Assembly (NCBI GenBank): GCA_900316645.1
Contig: ONDP01000013.1
Span: 62,001 to 126,000 of the forward strand
Source of the DNA: an uncultured Prevotellaceae bacterium
Lineage (GTDB): Bacteria; Bacteroidota; Bacteroidia; Bacteroidales; Bacteroidaceae
Direction of reading: 5' to 3'
Length of the DNA stretch: 64,000 nucleotides
Made by a program: the position numbers and the translations under genes. Under the pieces are notes generated by a model, which was not told the origin of the DNA, did not search any database, and saw only the letters and a program-made list of their open reading frames with translations. Numbering within the stretch: the stretch's first letter is position 1; every line of letters starts with the position of its first letter. This document shows, in pieces, positions 34,795 to 41,938 of this stretch.

Positions 34795-36348
34795 ATGTAT
34801 AGTAGTAAAGAGAATGTCAACATATTAACAGCCCTGTTGGTGGCGCATGGCGTCCGTCACGCAGTGGTCTGCCCGGGCAGTCGCAATTCAGCCATTGTAC
34901 ACAATCTGAACGAGTGTCCCGACATTACGTGCTATCCCGTTACCGACGAGCGCTCAGCGGGCTTCTATGCCTTGGGGATGACGCAGGCGCTCCAATTGCC
35001 CGTCGTGGTGTGCGTCACCAGCGGTACGGCATTGCTCAATCTGGCACCTGCCGTTGCCGAGGCTTACTATCAGCACCGTCCCCTCGTCGTTGTTTCTGCC
35101 GACCGCCCTGCTGCGTGGATCGACCAGTTGGACGGACAGACGCTGCCCCAGCCCGATGCCTTAGGCCGTTTCGTGGGTAAGGCAGTATCGCTGCCCGAGC
35201 CTCACGATGCCGACTCGCGCTGGTATTGCAACCGTCTGGTCAACGAGGCACTGGTGGCTTGTCGTCGTGCCCCGGTGCATATCAATGTCCCCATCACCGA
35301 ACCGCTGTTCGATTACACACAGCCCTCGCTGCCCAAGGAGCGTAAGATAGAGTTGGTGCCTGCCGACATACCCCCTCACACGCTGAACCATGTGATACGC
35401 ATGTTCATGCAGTCGGAGCGCCCCATGCTCATAGCCGGTCAACCGATGAATCCAAATTTGGATGAAGCCGTCAGTCTTGTTCAGGACGACGACAGCTACG
35501 TGCCCGACTTCGTGTTGTACATCGGCGACAGCATTGTCAGCAAGCGTGTGAAACATTTCCTGCGCAAGGCCAGGCAGACATGGGCAGTCAACTGGACGGG
35601 CGAAGTGAACGACACCTTCCAGAATCTCACCCATGTCATTCAGGGCGACGGTGACGTCGTAGCCGACCAAATCCGTTTCATGTTGGAACAAACCGCTCAT
35701 CCCTTCGTCCAGAAATGGGATGAACTCTTAGCTCGCGTGCGTCAGCACCGCGATAATTACACCCCAGCCTATTCCCAAATGGCAGCCGTACAATACCTAC
35801 AACAACAGCTCCCTCTCCTTTTGGAGAGGGCGGGGGGTGAGGCCCTCCATTTCGCCAACAGCACCGCCATTCGCCTTGCCAACATCTATGCCTTCCCCAA
35901 TGTCTATTGCAATCGCGGCGTGAATGGCATTGAAGGCTCACTGTCCACGGCGGCAGGCTTCTCATGTGTCACCGACGAACCAGTCATCTGCGTCATTGGC
36001 GACCTCAGTTTCTTCTACGACCAGAACGCTTTGTGGAATCAGAACCTGCGTGGCAACCTGCGCATCCTCCTGATGAACAACAGCCGAGGTGGCATCTTCA
36101 ACATGTTGCAAGGTTTGGAGCAGAGTCCTGCCTGCGATCGTTTCGTGGCAGCCGAGCATCACACCACAGCCGAGGGCATCTGTCAGCAGAACAACATCGT
36201 CTATCTCAAGGCAGCCAATGCGTCAGAGATGCAGCAAGGCATCAACCAGCTGTTGCAGACGGACAGTCCCCGTCCCATGCTCTTAGAAGTCTTCACCGAT
36301 GCCGCTGAGGATGCCCGCGTCTTCCGCGATTATTTGCGAAGTCTTTAG
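34795..36348 (+). CDS. menD: SEPHCHC synthase (menaquinone biosynthesis)
   Basis: A thiamine-diphosphate enzyme that joins 2-oxoglutarate and isochorismate. The N-terminal PYR domain has VVCPGSRNS and the DERSAGFYALG helix with its conserved Glu; ALVCVTSGTA-like motifs (VVCVTSGTALLNLAPAVAEA) follow; the PP domain has GDLSFFYDQNAL (metal-binding GD) and MNNSRGGIFNML. 517 residues. An in-frame stretch of 12 codons (35809-35844, reading LPLLLERAGGEA) matches an intergenic repeat family and seems to have been inserted between the two domains. Third gene of the cluster. Confidence 0.9.
   Translation: MYSSKENVNILTALLVAHGVRHAVVCPGSRNSAIVHNLNECPDITCYPVTDERSAGFYALGMTQALQLPVVVCVTSGTALLNLAPAVAEAYYQHRPLVVVSADRPAAWIDQLDGQTLPQPDALGRFVGKAVSLPEPHDADSRWYCNRLVNEALVACRRAPVHINVPITEPLFDYTQPSLPKERKIELVPADIPPHTLNHVIRMFMQSERPMLIAGQPMNPNLDEAVSLVQDDDSYVPDFVLYIGDSIVSKRVKHFLRKARQTWAVNWTGEVNDTFQNLTHVIQGDGDVVADQIRFMLEQTAHPFVQKWDELLARVRQHRDNYTPAYSQMAAVQYLQQQLPLLLERAGGEALHFANSTAIRLANIYAFPNVYCNRGVNGIEGSLSTAAGFSCVTDEPVICVIGDLSFFYDQNALWNQNLRGNLRILLMNNSRGGIFNMLQGLEQSPACDRFVAAEHHTTAEGICQQNNIVYLKAANASEMQQGINQLLQTDSPRPMLLEVFTDAAEDARVFRDYLRSL
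35809..35844. repeat. GC-rich palindromic repeat inside menD
   Basis: CCCTCTCC (35811-35818), TTTT, GGAGAGGG (35823-35830), then GCGGGGGGTGAGG. The same unit stands at 36430-36461 in the same orientation and inverted at 33189-33223. It keeps the menD frame open. Confidence 0.7.
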
Positions 36349-36368
36349 TTCCCCTCTAAAGGACTTTT
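36339..36368 (+). terminator. probable terminator of the menaquinone genes
   Basis: AAGTCTTTAG (36339-36348) pairs with CTAAAGGACTT (36356-36366) with one bulged base, followed by TT. The left arm overlaps the menD stop codon. Confidence 0.5.
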
Positions 36369-36429
36369 CAATGCATAATTCATAAATCAGCCATCAGTCA
36401 TCGTAAAGATTTTTCATTGTCTCTCATTC

Positions 36430-36461
36430 CTCCCTCTCTGAAGGAGAGGGTCTGGGTGAGG
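36430..36461. repeat. GC-rich palindromic repeat
   Basis: CTCCCTCTCT/AGGAGAGGG palindrome followed by TCTGGGTGAGG. Same family as the copies at 33189-33223 and 35809-35844. Confidence 0.65.
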
Positions 36462-36486
36462 CTTTGTTCTGCTATCTGGCTCGCCT

Positions 36487-36522
36487 GCGAAAATTTTTTG
36501 GTAGGCCTACAAAATTTTTCGC
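36487..36522. repeat. 36-bp palindrome centred on GTAGGCCTAC
   Basis: GCGAAAATTTTTTG, GTAGGCCTAC, CAAAATTTTTCGC-type arms make an almost perfect hairpin in the gap after menD. It is not followed by a T-run and does not look like a terminator. Confidence 0.6.
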
Positions 36523-36647
36523 CCTTGCCATCGGCATCTTTCCTTCCCTCTGATTGACAATGCAAAAGTAATAAAATTTCGTGAGCCCAAAAAAATACAG
36601 GGGTCTGGATTTACACTTTTGAGCACCCTAATTTCCATTTTAACAAT

Positions 36648-36819
36648 CGTCTCAAATCTCAAATCTCAGTTAATGAAAATGCGATTCGCTATAAAAAAGG
36701 GGTTAATTTATATATTACTATATATATAATATATATATTATATATAATAGTAAAAGTTCAGTTTCGGCCAAAAATCTCAAATTTAGTAACTGAGATCTGA
36801 GATTTGAGATTTTGAGACG
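36648..36819. repeat. 172-bp element with long inverted ends and an AT palindrome
   Basis: The left arm (36648-36672, starting CGTCTCAAATCTC) is repeated inverted at 36787-36819. Between them an AT-only palindrome spans about 36715-36753. The arms contain tandem AAATCTC units. It has no coding capacity. It looks like a non-coding repeat, possibly MITE-like, but no target duplication was identified. Confidence 0.5.
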
Positions 36820-36844
36820 CTTCCATCATCCATCAGCCTTCAGC

Positions 36845-36892
36845 TTTATCCTGCACTTTATCCTGTACTTTATCCTGTATTTTATCCTGCAC
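36845..36892. repeat. four tandem 12-bp units (TTTATCCTGCAC)
   Basis: Units at 36845, 36857, 36869 and 36881 (TTTATCCTGCAC, ..GTAC, ..GTAT, ..GCAC). On the minus strand they read as a VQDK repeat in an open stretch, so they could be the remnant of a repetitive protein tail. With the other repeats listed, and nothing else recognised, this accounts for the gene-free stretch 36349-37049. Confidence 0.7.
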
Positions 36893-37049
36893 TTTCGCTT
36901 CTTCCTCTTCTGCCTCTTCGTAGTTTTAGCCATCATACATCAGCCATCTTACATCTTTTCGAACATCCCCCGTCCCCTTCACCCTTGAAGGGGCTCCACC
37001 TCTCTCTTGTATTCTCCCCCCTCATGGGGAAGAAAATCATAGGTCCGGC

Positions 37050-37307
37050 TTGGTGTTTTTCTACTCACTTATTAGATAAAATTCTCCCACTCGACATTAA
37101 AAAATATTTTTTTGTTCTCGTTTAATCGAATTTTTCGTACCTTTGAGACTTCGTCTCGAAAGTACTCTCGTTCGAGAAAACTCAAAAAAGTTTTGGTTTT
37201 CTACTCGCTTATTCGTACCTTTAACTACGTTGAAGGTCCTTTCGCTCGACAATCAAAATTTAAAAAGGCTTTTTATTTTGTATTGTTCTCACTTATTCGT
37301 ATCTTTG
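37050..37307 (+). promoter_or_regulatory. array of repeated promoter-like units before the WYL gene
   Basis: At least three units, about 80 bases apart, share the pattern TTCTCGCTTATTCGTACCTTTG. The best are unit C (TTTG 37192-37195, 20-base spacer, TACCTTTA 37216-37223) and unit D (TTTTG 37276-37280, 19-base spacer, TATCTTTG 37300-37307). Unit B has its -7 box at 37138-37145 with a longer spacer, and a degenerate unit A starts near 37051. Unit D probably drives the WYL gene, leaving a leader of about 120 bases. An apparent 93-codon frame here only reflects the repeats. Confidence 0.6.
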
Positions 37308-37429
37308 CAGCAGAAATAATAAAAATATATGGGAGTCCCCGCTACGTATATAGTTTCCTTGACAGCGAACTGAAGACGGGAAGTATTAAGTAAGGCGTAA
37401 CGTCTGAACCTGTCATCTGTCTAAATTTT

Positions 37430-38320
37430 ATGAAAGTATCTCAGATTTTCCATCAGCACATTTGGCTCATCAATACGCTCAGAAGCTGTCGTAAACTGAC
37501 GCTCGAGGAACTGAACCGGAAATGGATTGACGACGACGTGGCCGACGGCAACCCGCTGCAACGCTCGTCGTTCAACCGCCATCGCGACGCCATTCTTGAA
37601 ATGTTCGGCATCATCATCGACTGCGAGCCGCGTACCTACAAATATTATATCAGCAATAGCGAGGTGCTCAGCGACGACAGCATAGAACGCTGGCTCTTTT
37701 CGACACTCACTGTACACGGCGTGCTGGCCGAAAGTGCCTCGGTGAAGGAACGCCTGGTGCTGGAAAATTCGCCAGCAGGCGAACAGTATCTCGAACCCAT
37801 TATCCGTGCCATCAAGACCTGTCGCCGCCTGCGCATGGGCTACAAGAAATTCGATGCCGAGGGCTACGAGAAGGTGGTGTGCCCCTATGCCCTGAAGTTG
37901 TTTCGCCAACGCTGGTATCTGCTGGCGCTGAACGACACGGAGCAGATGCGCGTCTTTGCCCTCGACCGCATGACGAAGGTGGAATTGACAGACGAGCCGT
38001 TCGAGATGCCTGCCCATTTCTCGGCACAGAATTATTTCTCGGAGTATTTTGGGGTGCTGACCGACAATACACCGATGGCCCACGTCATCGTGCGTGCCCA
38101 CAAGTGGATGCCCAACTACCTGCGCACACTGCCCCTGCATCACTCCCAGCAGGAACTTGAATCCACGCCCGACTATACCGATTTCTCCTTCGACATCCGT
38201 CCTACCAGTGATTTCCTGGGCGAACTGTTGCGCCACAGCAACGGCATAGAAGTGCTCGAACCACTGGAATTGCGCGAGAAAATGCGGCAAATGATTACCG
38301 AAACTCTTAAAAGATATTAA
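37430..38320 (+). CDS. WYL-domain transcriptional regulator
   Basis: A 296-residue protein. The N-terminal 70 residues form a winged-helix-like DNA-binding part (LTLEELNRKWIDDD, PLQRSSFNRHRDAI) and the rest a WYL domain (MGYKKFDAEGYEKVVCPYALKLFRQRWYLLAL), with the WYL ligand-binding strands and a WCX end. Such regulators often sense nucleic acids or small ligands and control defence or DNA-damage genes. It is transcribed behind an unusual promoter array. Target genes are not apparent here. Confidence 0.88.
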   Translation: MKVSQIFHQHIWLINTLRSCRKLTLEELNRKWIDDDVADGNPLQRSSFNRHRDAILEMFGIIIDCEPRTYKYYISNSEVLSDDSIERWLFSTLTVHGVLAESASVKERLVLENSPAGEQYLEPIIRAIKTCRRLRMGYKKFDAEGYEKVVCPYALKLFRQRWYLLALNDTEQMRVFALDRMTKVELTDEPFEMPAHFSAQNYFSEYFGVLTDNTPMAHVIVRAHKWMPNYLRTLPLHHSQQELESTPDYTDFSFDIRPTSDFLGELLRHSNGIEVLEPLELREKMRQMITETLKRY

Positions 38321-38411
38321 AATTTTTGAGGTGTCCCAACTTATGGTACACCCCCGTGTTTATTTTGCACTCGTTAAAAGTAAACTGTATTGTTTAATTA
38401 AAATCGAATGC

Positions 38412-38555
38412 ATGATGAATAATTTAGTATCTATCGCCATTTTTTCAGTAGGATTCTTTGGTCTGTGCGTGCTCACGCAATCCGTCGTCGATTACCTGTC
38501 GCCCTTTGTATGCAGACTCTTTGATCTGAAGGAGGAGATGAACAATGAATTTTGA
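38412..38555 (+). CDS. small membrane peptide
   Basis: 48 residues from ATG 38412 (MMNNLVSIAIFSVGFFG): one membrane segment, then SVVDYLSPFVCRLFDLKEE. The stop codon overlaps the start of the next ORF (38545), a sign of coupled translation. No family is recognised. Confidence 0.35.
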   Translation: MMNNLVSIAIFSVGFFGLCVLTQSVVDYLSPFVCRLFDLKEEMNNEF

Positions 38556-38739
38556 GGAGAAGAACCGGCAACTGGAGTCAGAGCGACAGCACCTGGAGAC
38601 CGAGGTGCGTGCGAAACCCATGGTAAATGCTATACGGTGTTCTGGGGAGTGCCGTTGGCAAAAGCACGGACATTGGCGATGGCAGTCTGTAGGAGTCGGA
38701 CGCGGGCTTCTACAGACGCCCATGCGATGTGGGGCGTGA
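38545..38739 (+). CDS. short hypothetical ORF, possibly truncated
   Basis: Begins with a charged helix (MNFEEKNRQLESERQHLETE) that looks like real protein, overlapping the end of the preceding ORF by 11 bases. From about codon 28 it runs antisense to the 3' end of the dehydrogenase gene and its composition changes, so the natural end may have been lost. Confidence 0.25.
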   Translation: MNFEEKNRQLESERQHLETEVRAKPMVNAIRCSGECRWQKHGHWRWQSVGVGRGLLQTPMRCGA

Positions 38740-39580
38740 AGTAGGCATTGGACTGGCAGAGTAGGGGATTGTCAGCCTGCGGCGGTTCGGTGGTCAGCAC
38801 GTCGGCACAGTAGGCATAGAGGCGCCGGGTGCTCAATGCCTCTGCCACATCGGCATCGTTGACCAAGGGTCCGCGACCTGTATTGATGAGGATGGCCGAG
38901 GGTTTCATCATCTGCAACGTCCTGGCATTGATGAGATGGCGGGTGGTGTCGGTGAGCGGACAATGCAGTGAAACAACATCGGAGACGGTCAGCAGTTCGT
39001 CGAGCGACACCTTTTGGATGCCAGCAGGCAGGGCGCTCTTGCTGGTGAGTGCAACCACCTTCATGCCGAATGCGAGGGCTATCTGAGCCACCCGACTGCC
39101 GATATTGCCAAGACCGACGATACCGAAGGTCTTGCCAGCCAGTTCGTGAAGCGGAGTGTCCCAATAGCTGAAGTCGGGATTGCTGCTCCAACGCCCCTGC
39201 CGGTTGAGGACGGCATAATGCTCGGTGCGGTTGGTGACGGTGAGCAGATGGGCAAACACCATCTGTGCCACACTCTCGGTGCTATAGGCTGGCACGTTGG
39301 TGACAATGATGCCTCGCTCGCGGGCTGCCTGGATATCGACTACGTTATATCCCGTAGCCAATACCCCGATATATTGGAGACGTGGCAGTTGGACTATCTC
39401 CTGTCTGCCAATGACGACTTTATTGGTCAGCACCACTTCGGCATCGGCAGCTCGTGCCACCGTCTCCTCCGGGCGTGTGCGGTCATAGACCGTCAGTTGC
39501 CCTAACTGTTCCAGTTCACTCCACGACAAATCGCCCGGATTTGCCGTATAACCGTCGAGTATGACTATCTTCATCTGCAT
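38630..39580 (-). CDS. D-2-hydroxyacid dehydrogenase, glycerate dehydrogenase-like
   Basis: A 316-residue NAD-dependent enzyme. The nucleotide fold has GKTFGIVGLGNIGSRVAQ; the catalytic Arg is in the ILINTGRGPLV segment, the Glu in the TTEPPQADNPL segment and the His in FTPHIAWAS. Alternative starts six bases apart (39580 or 39574) make little difference. Substrate may be hydroxypyruvate/glycerate, but pyruvate-type members cannot be excluded. It is divergent from the acetyltransferase gene. Confidence 0.87.
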   Translation of the reverse strand: MQMKIVILDGYTANPGDLSWSELEQLGQLTVYDRTRPEETVARAADAEVVLTNKVVIGRQEIVQLPRLQYIGVLATGYNVVDIQAARERGIIVTNVPAYSTESVAQMVFAHLLTVTNRTEHYAVLNRQGRWSSNPDFSYWDTPLHELAGKTFGIVGLGNIGSRVAQIALAFGMKVVALTSKSALPAGIQKVSLDELLTVSDVVSLHCPLTDTTRHLINARTLQMMKPSAILINTGRGPLVNDADVAEALSTRRLYAYCADVLTTEPPQADNPLLCQSNAYFTPHIAWASVEARVRLLQTAIANVRAFANGTPQNTV

Positions 39581-39686
39581 TTTTAAAAAAAAGTTTTTGC
39601 AAATATACGAATTTCTTAGAAATAATCACTACCTTTGCGATAATTTTTAAGTTTGGGCTTAACTTTGACGAAACAATAGTAGAACA

Positions 39687-40148
39687 ATGATTAGAAGAGC
39701 TGAAGAAAAAGACATTGAGGGGTTGATAGAACTCCTTTATCAGGTAGATGCCGTGCATCATGGCATCCGCCCGGATTTGTTCAAGGGAAACACTCCCAAA
39801 TATAGTGAGCAGGACCTTAAGGCAATCCTTACTGATGAGGAAAAGCCCATCTTCGTATATGATGAAGGAAAAGTGCTGGGACATGCTTTCTGTCAAGTCA
39901 GTGAGGTCAGGGACCATCGTCTGTTGCAAGATGTTAAGACGCTCTATATTGACGACATCTGTGTAGATGAAACTGCCCGTGGCAAGCACATCGGACAGGC
40001 TTTGTATGAGTATGTGCGTGACTATGCAAGGTCGATAGGCTGCTACAACATCACTCTGAATGTATGGGAAGGGAATGATACTGCTTTTAGCTTCTACAAG
40101 AGCATGGGTATGCAGGTGCAAAAAACAGGCATGGAATCTATCTTGTAG
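39687..40148 (+). CDS. GNAT-family N-acetyltransferase
   Basis: 153 residues with the GNAT fold: MIRRAEEKDIEGL strand-helix start, IDDICVDETARGKHIGQALYEYV, containing the acetyl-CoA-binding R.x.x.G.x.G/A loop (RGKHIG), and NVWEGNDTAFSFYKSMGM near the end. It transfers an acetyl group to an amine, but the acceptor is unknown. It lies 130 bases before the NRPS operon and looks independent of it. Confidence 0.88.
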   Translation: MIRRAEEKDIEGLIELLYQVDAVHHGIRPDLFKGNTPKYSEQDLKAILTDEEKPIFVYDEGKVLGHAFCQVSEVRDHRLLQDVKTLYIDDICVDETARGKHIGQALYEYVRDYARSIGCYNITLNVWEGNDTAFSFYKSMGMQVQKTGMESIL

Positions 40149-40233
40149 GTAAAGCTGGCAACCATGGAGACAAACAGTCGTTAAAAAATGCAAAAGTTTT
40201 TGTTTCGGTATGAATAATTTAATGCTAATTAAG

Positions 40234-40241
40234 TACCTTTG
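40234..40241 (+). promoter_or_regulatory. -7 box of the NRPS operon promoter
   Basis: TACCTTTG, 37 bases before the GTG start of the ligase gene at 40279. A -33 element at normal spacing is not clear, so this is a partial match. Confidence 0.4.
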
Positions 40242-40278
40242 TTTCCATATTTGTTCAAGCAAAACCTAAAACAGTCGA

Positions 40279-41910
40279 GTGAAAAGTATTATTAAACAAA
40301 TAGAATCAGTGCTTCGCGAGCAATGGGATCGTGAAGCCTTGACGGATTGGGGCAGTGAGGTGTCGTTTACGTATGGCTCTGTTGCCACGCGTATTTGCTA
40401 TATGCACTTGCTCTTTGAATCGCTGGGCATCAAGCCGGGTGACAAAGTAGCTATCTGCAACAGGAACTGCAGCCACTGGGCGGTGTCGATGCTGGCGGTG
40501 CTGACTTATCGGGCAGTTGCCGTGCCGCTACTGCCTGACTACAGCAAGGAACAGTTGAAAATGCTCTGTGAGCACTGTGATGCCAAATTCATGATTGCCA
40601 ATCACCAATTGGCTAATCTGTGGCCCGATGGCAAGTGTCCCATGTATATGCTGGACGTGAACGATCTGCTGGCTATGACGCCTTCGGCACAGACTGACGG
40701 AGTGGAGAGAAAAGCTTTCTCCATTTTCGCAGAGCGTTATCCGAATGGGTATCAGGCGGAGGATGTGCATTTCGAGGCAGAACAGCCCGACGACTTGATG
40801 GTGCTGAGCTACACTAGCGGATCGACGGGTAATCCCAAAGGGGTGATGCTGCCCTGGCGCTCGCTGCAGTCGAACATGGAGTTTGCTTTCCAGGCGCTGC
40901 CCTGCGAAAATGCCATGAACATGTTTCTGATTCTTCCCATGGCCCATATGTTCGGATTCGCCTTCGACTTCCTGTATGGCATCCTGACGGGGGCTCATCT
41001 GTATATCCTGACGCGTATTCCGGCTCCGCAATTGCTGCTGAATGCTTTTGCCGAGGTGAAACCCGACTGTTTTCTCTGTGTGCCTCTGGTGATGGAGAAA
41101 ATCATCAAGGGGCGTGTGATGCCCGTGCTGGACAAACCCTACATGAAAGTGCTCACCATGATACCGGGCATCCGACAGCTGATATTCAGTAAGATTCGCA
41201 GTCAGTTGTTGAACGCACTGGGTGGAAAGGTCTATGAGGTCATCATGGGCGGTGCTGCACTCAGCAAGGATGTGGAGAAGATACTGAGCATGGTGAAGTT
41301 CCCCTTCACCGTAGGTTACGGTATGACGGAGTGTGGACCCATCATCACCTATTCCGACTGGAAGGAACATCGGTTGGGCTCGTGCGGCAAGGCTGCCGTG
41401 AATATGGAGGTGAAGGTGCTGAGCGACGATCCGCAGAACGTGCCGGGCGAGATTGTGACTAAAGGTGTGAACACGATGGTGGGATACTACAAGAACCCGG
41501 ATGCCACAGCTGAGACCATTGACGAGGAGGGGTGGCTGCATACGGGCGATTTGGGTGTGATGGACCAGGATGGTTTCGTCTACATCCGTGGACGCAAGAA
41601 GAATATGCTGTTGGGATCAAACGGTCAGAATATCTATCCCGAGGAGGCAGAAGACCAGGTGGTGACGCATTCCATCTTCGACGAATGTGTTGTTGTGGCT
41701 CGCGACGAGCAGTTGGTGGCATTGGTCTATGTGACTGACGAGACGCTCAAGACAAAGGGCTTGCAGCGTGAGCAACTGGACTTGGACACCATCTGCAGGG
41801 AAGTCAACCTGCATCTGCCCAAATACTGTCAGTTGTCAAAACTGGAGCAGCGTTCAGAGGAATTCGAGAAGACGCCCAAGAGGAGCATTCGCCGATTCAA
41901 GTATAAATAA
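40279..41910 (+). CDS. AMP-binding acyl-CoA ligase-like enzyme
   Basis: 543 residues, GTG start. The adenylation core is complete: MVLSYTSGSTGNPKGVMLPW (P-loop), GYGMTECGP, the HTGDLG loop, RGRKKNMLLGSNGQNIYPEE hinge, and the C-terminal Lys region (EKTPKRSIRRFKYK). It looks like a long-chain fatty-acid ligase rather than an amino-acid A domain. It is 28 bases from the MATE-ATPase gene and upstream of the NRPS on the same strand, so it may supply an acyl group for the N-terminus of the peptide. That is inference, since related genes also occur outside NRPS clusters. Confidence 0.85.
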   Translation: MKSIIKQIESVLREQWDREALTDWGSEVSFTYGSVATRICYMHLLFESLGIKPGDKVAICNRNCSHWAVSMLAVLTYRAVAVPLLPDYSKEQLKMLCEHCDAKFMIANHQLANLWPDGKCPMYMLDVNDLLAMTPSAQTDGVERKAFSIFAERYPNGYQAEDVHFEAEQPDDLMVLSYTSGSTGNPKGVMLPWRSLQSNMEFAFQALPCENAMNMFLILPMAHMFGFAFDFLYGILTGAHLYILTRIPAPQLLLNAFAEVKPDCFLCVPLVMEKIIKGRVMPVLDKPYMKVLTMIPGIRQLIFSKIRSQLLNALGGKVYEVIMGGAALSKDVEKILSMVKFPFTVGYGMTECGPIITYSDWKEHRLGSCGKAAVNMEVKVLSDDPQNVPGEIVTKGVNTMVGYYKNPDATAETIDEEGWLHTGDLGVMDQDGFVYIRGRKKNMLLGSNGQNIYPEEAEDQVVTHSIFDECVVVARDEQLVALVYVTDETLKTKGLQREQLDLDTICREVNLHLPKYCQLSKLEQRSEEFEKTPKRSIRRFKYK

Positions 41911-41938
41911 GAATTAGGATATTATAATTAAATAAGAG

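Noticed and set aside
36715..36753. AT-only palindrome as a replication origin
   Set aside because: No DnaA-box cluster, dnaA or dnaN gene, or plasmid replication gene is nearby.
36845..36892. Four short direct repeats as a possible CRISPR array
   Set aside because: The 12-bp units follow each other without spacers, and no cas gene is present.
37112..37393. A 93-codon open frame in the promoter array
   Set aside because: Its protein is internally repetitive only because it reads through the repeated promoter units, and it has no recognisable domain.
37421..38290. A 289-codon minus-strand frame over the WYL gene
   Set aside because: The plus-strand frame has clear WYL-family motifs, while the minus one has none.
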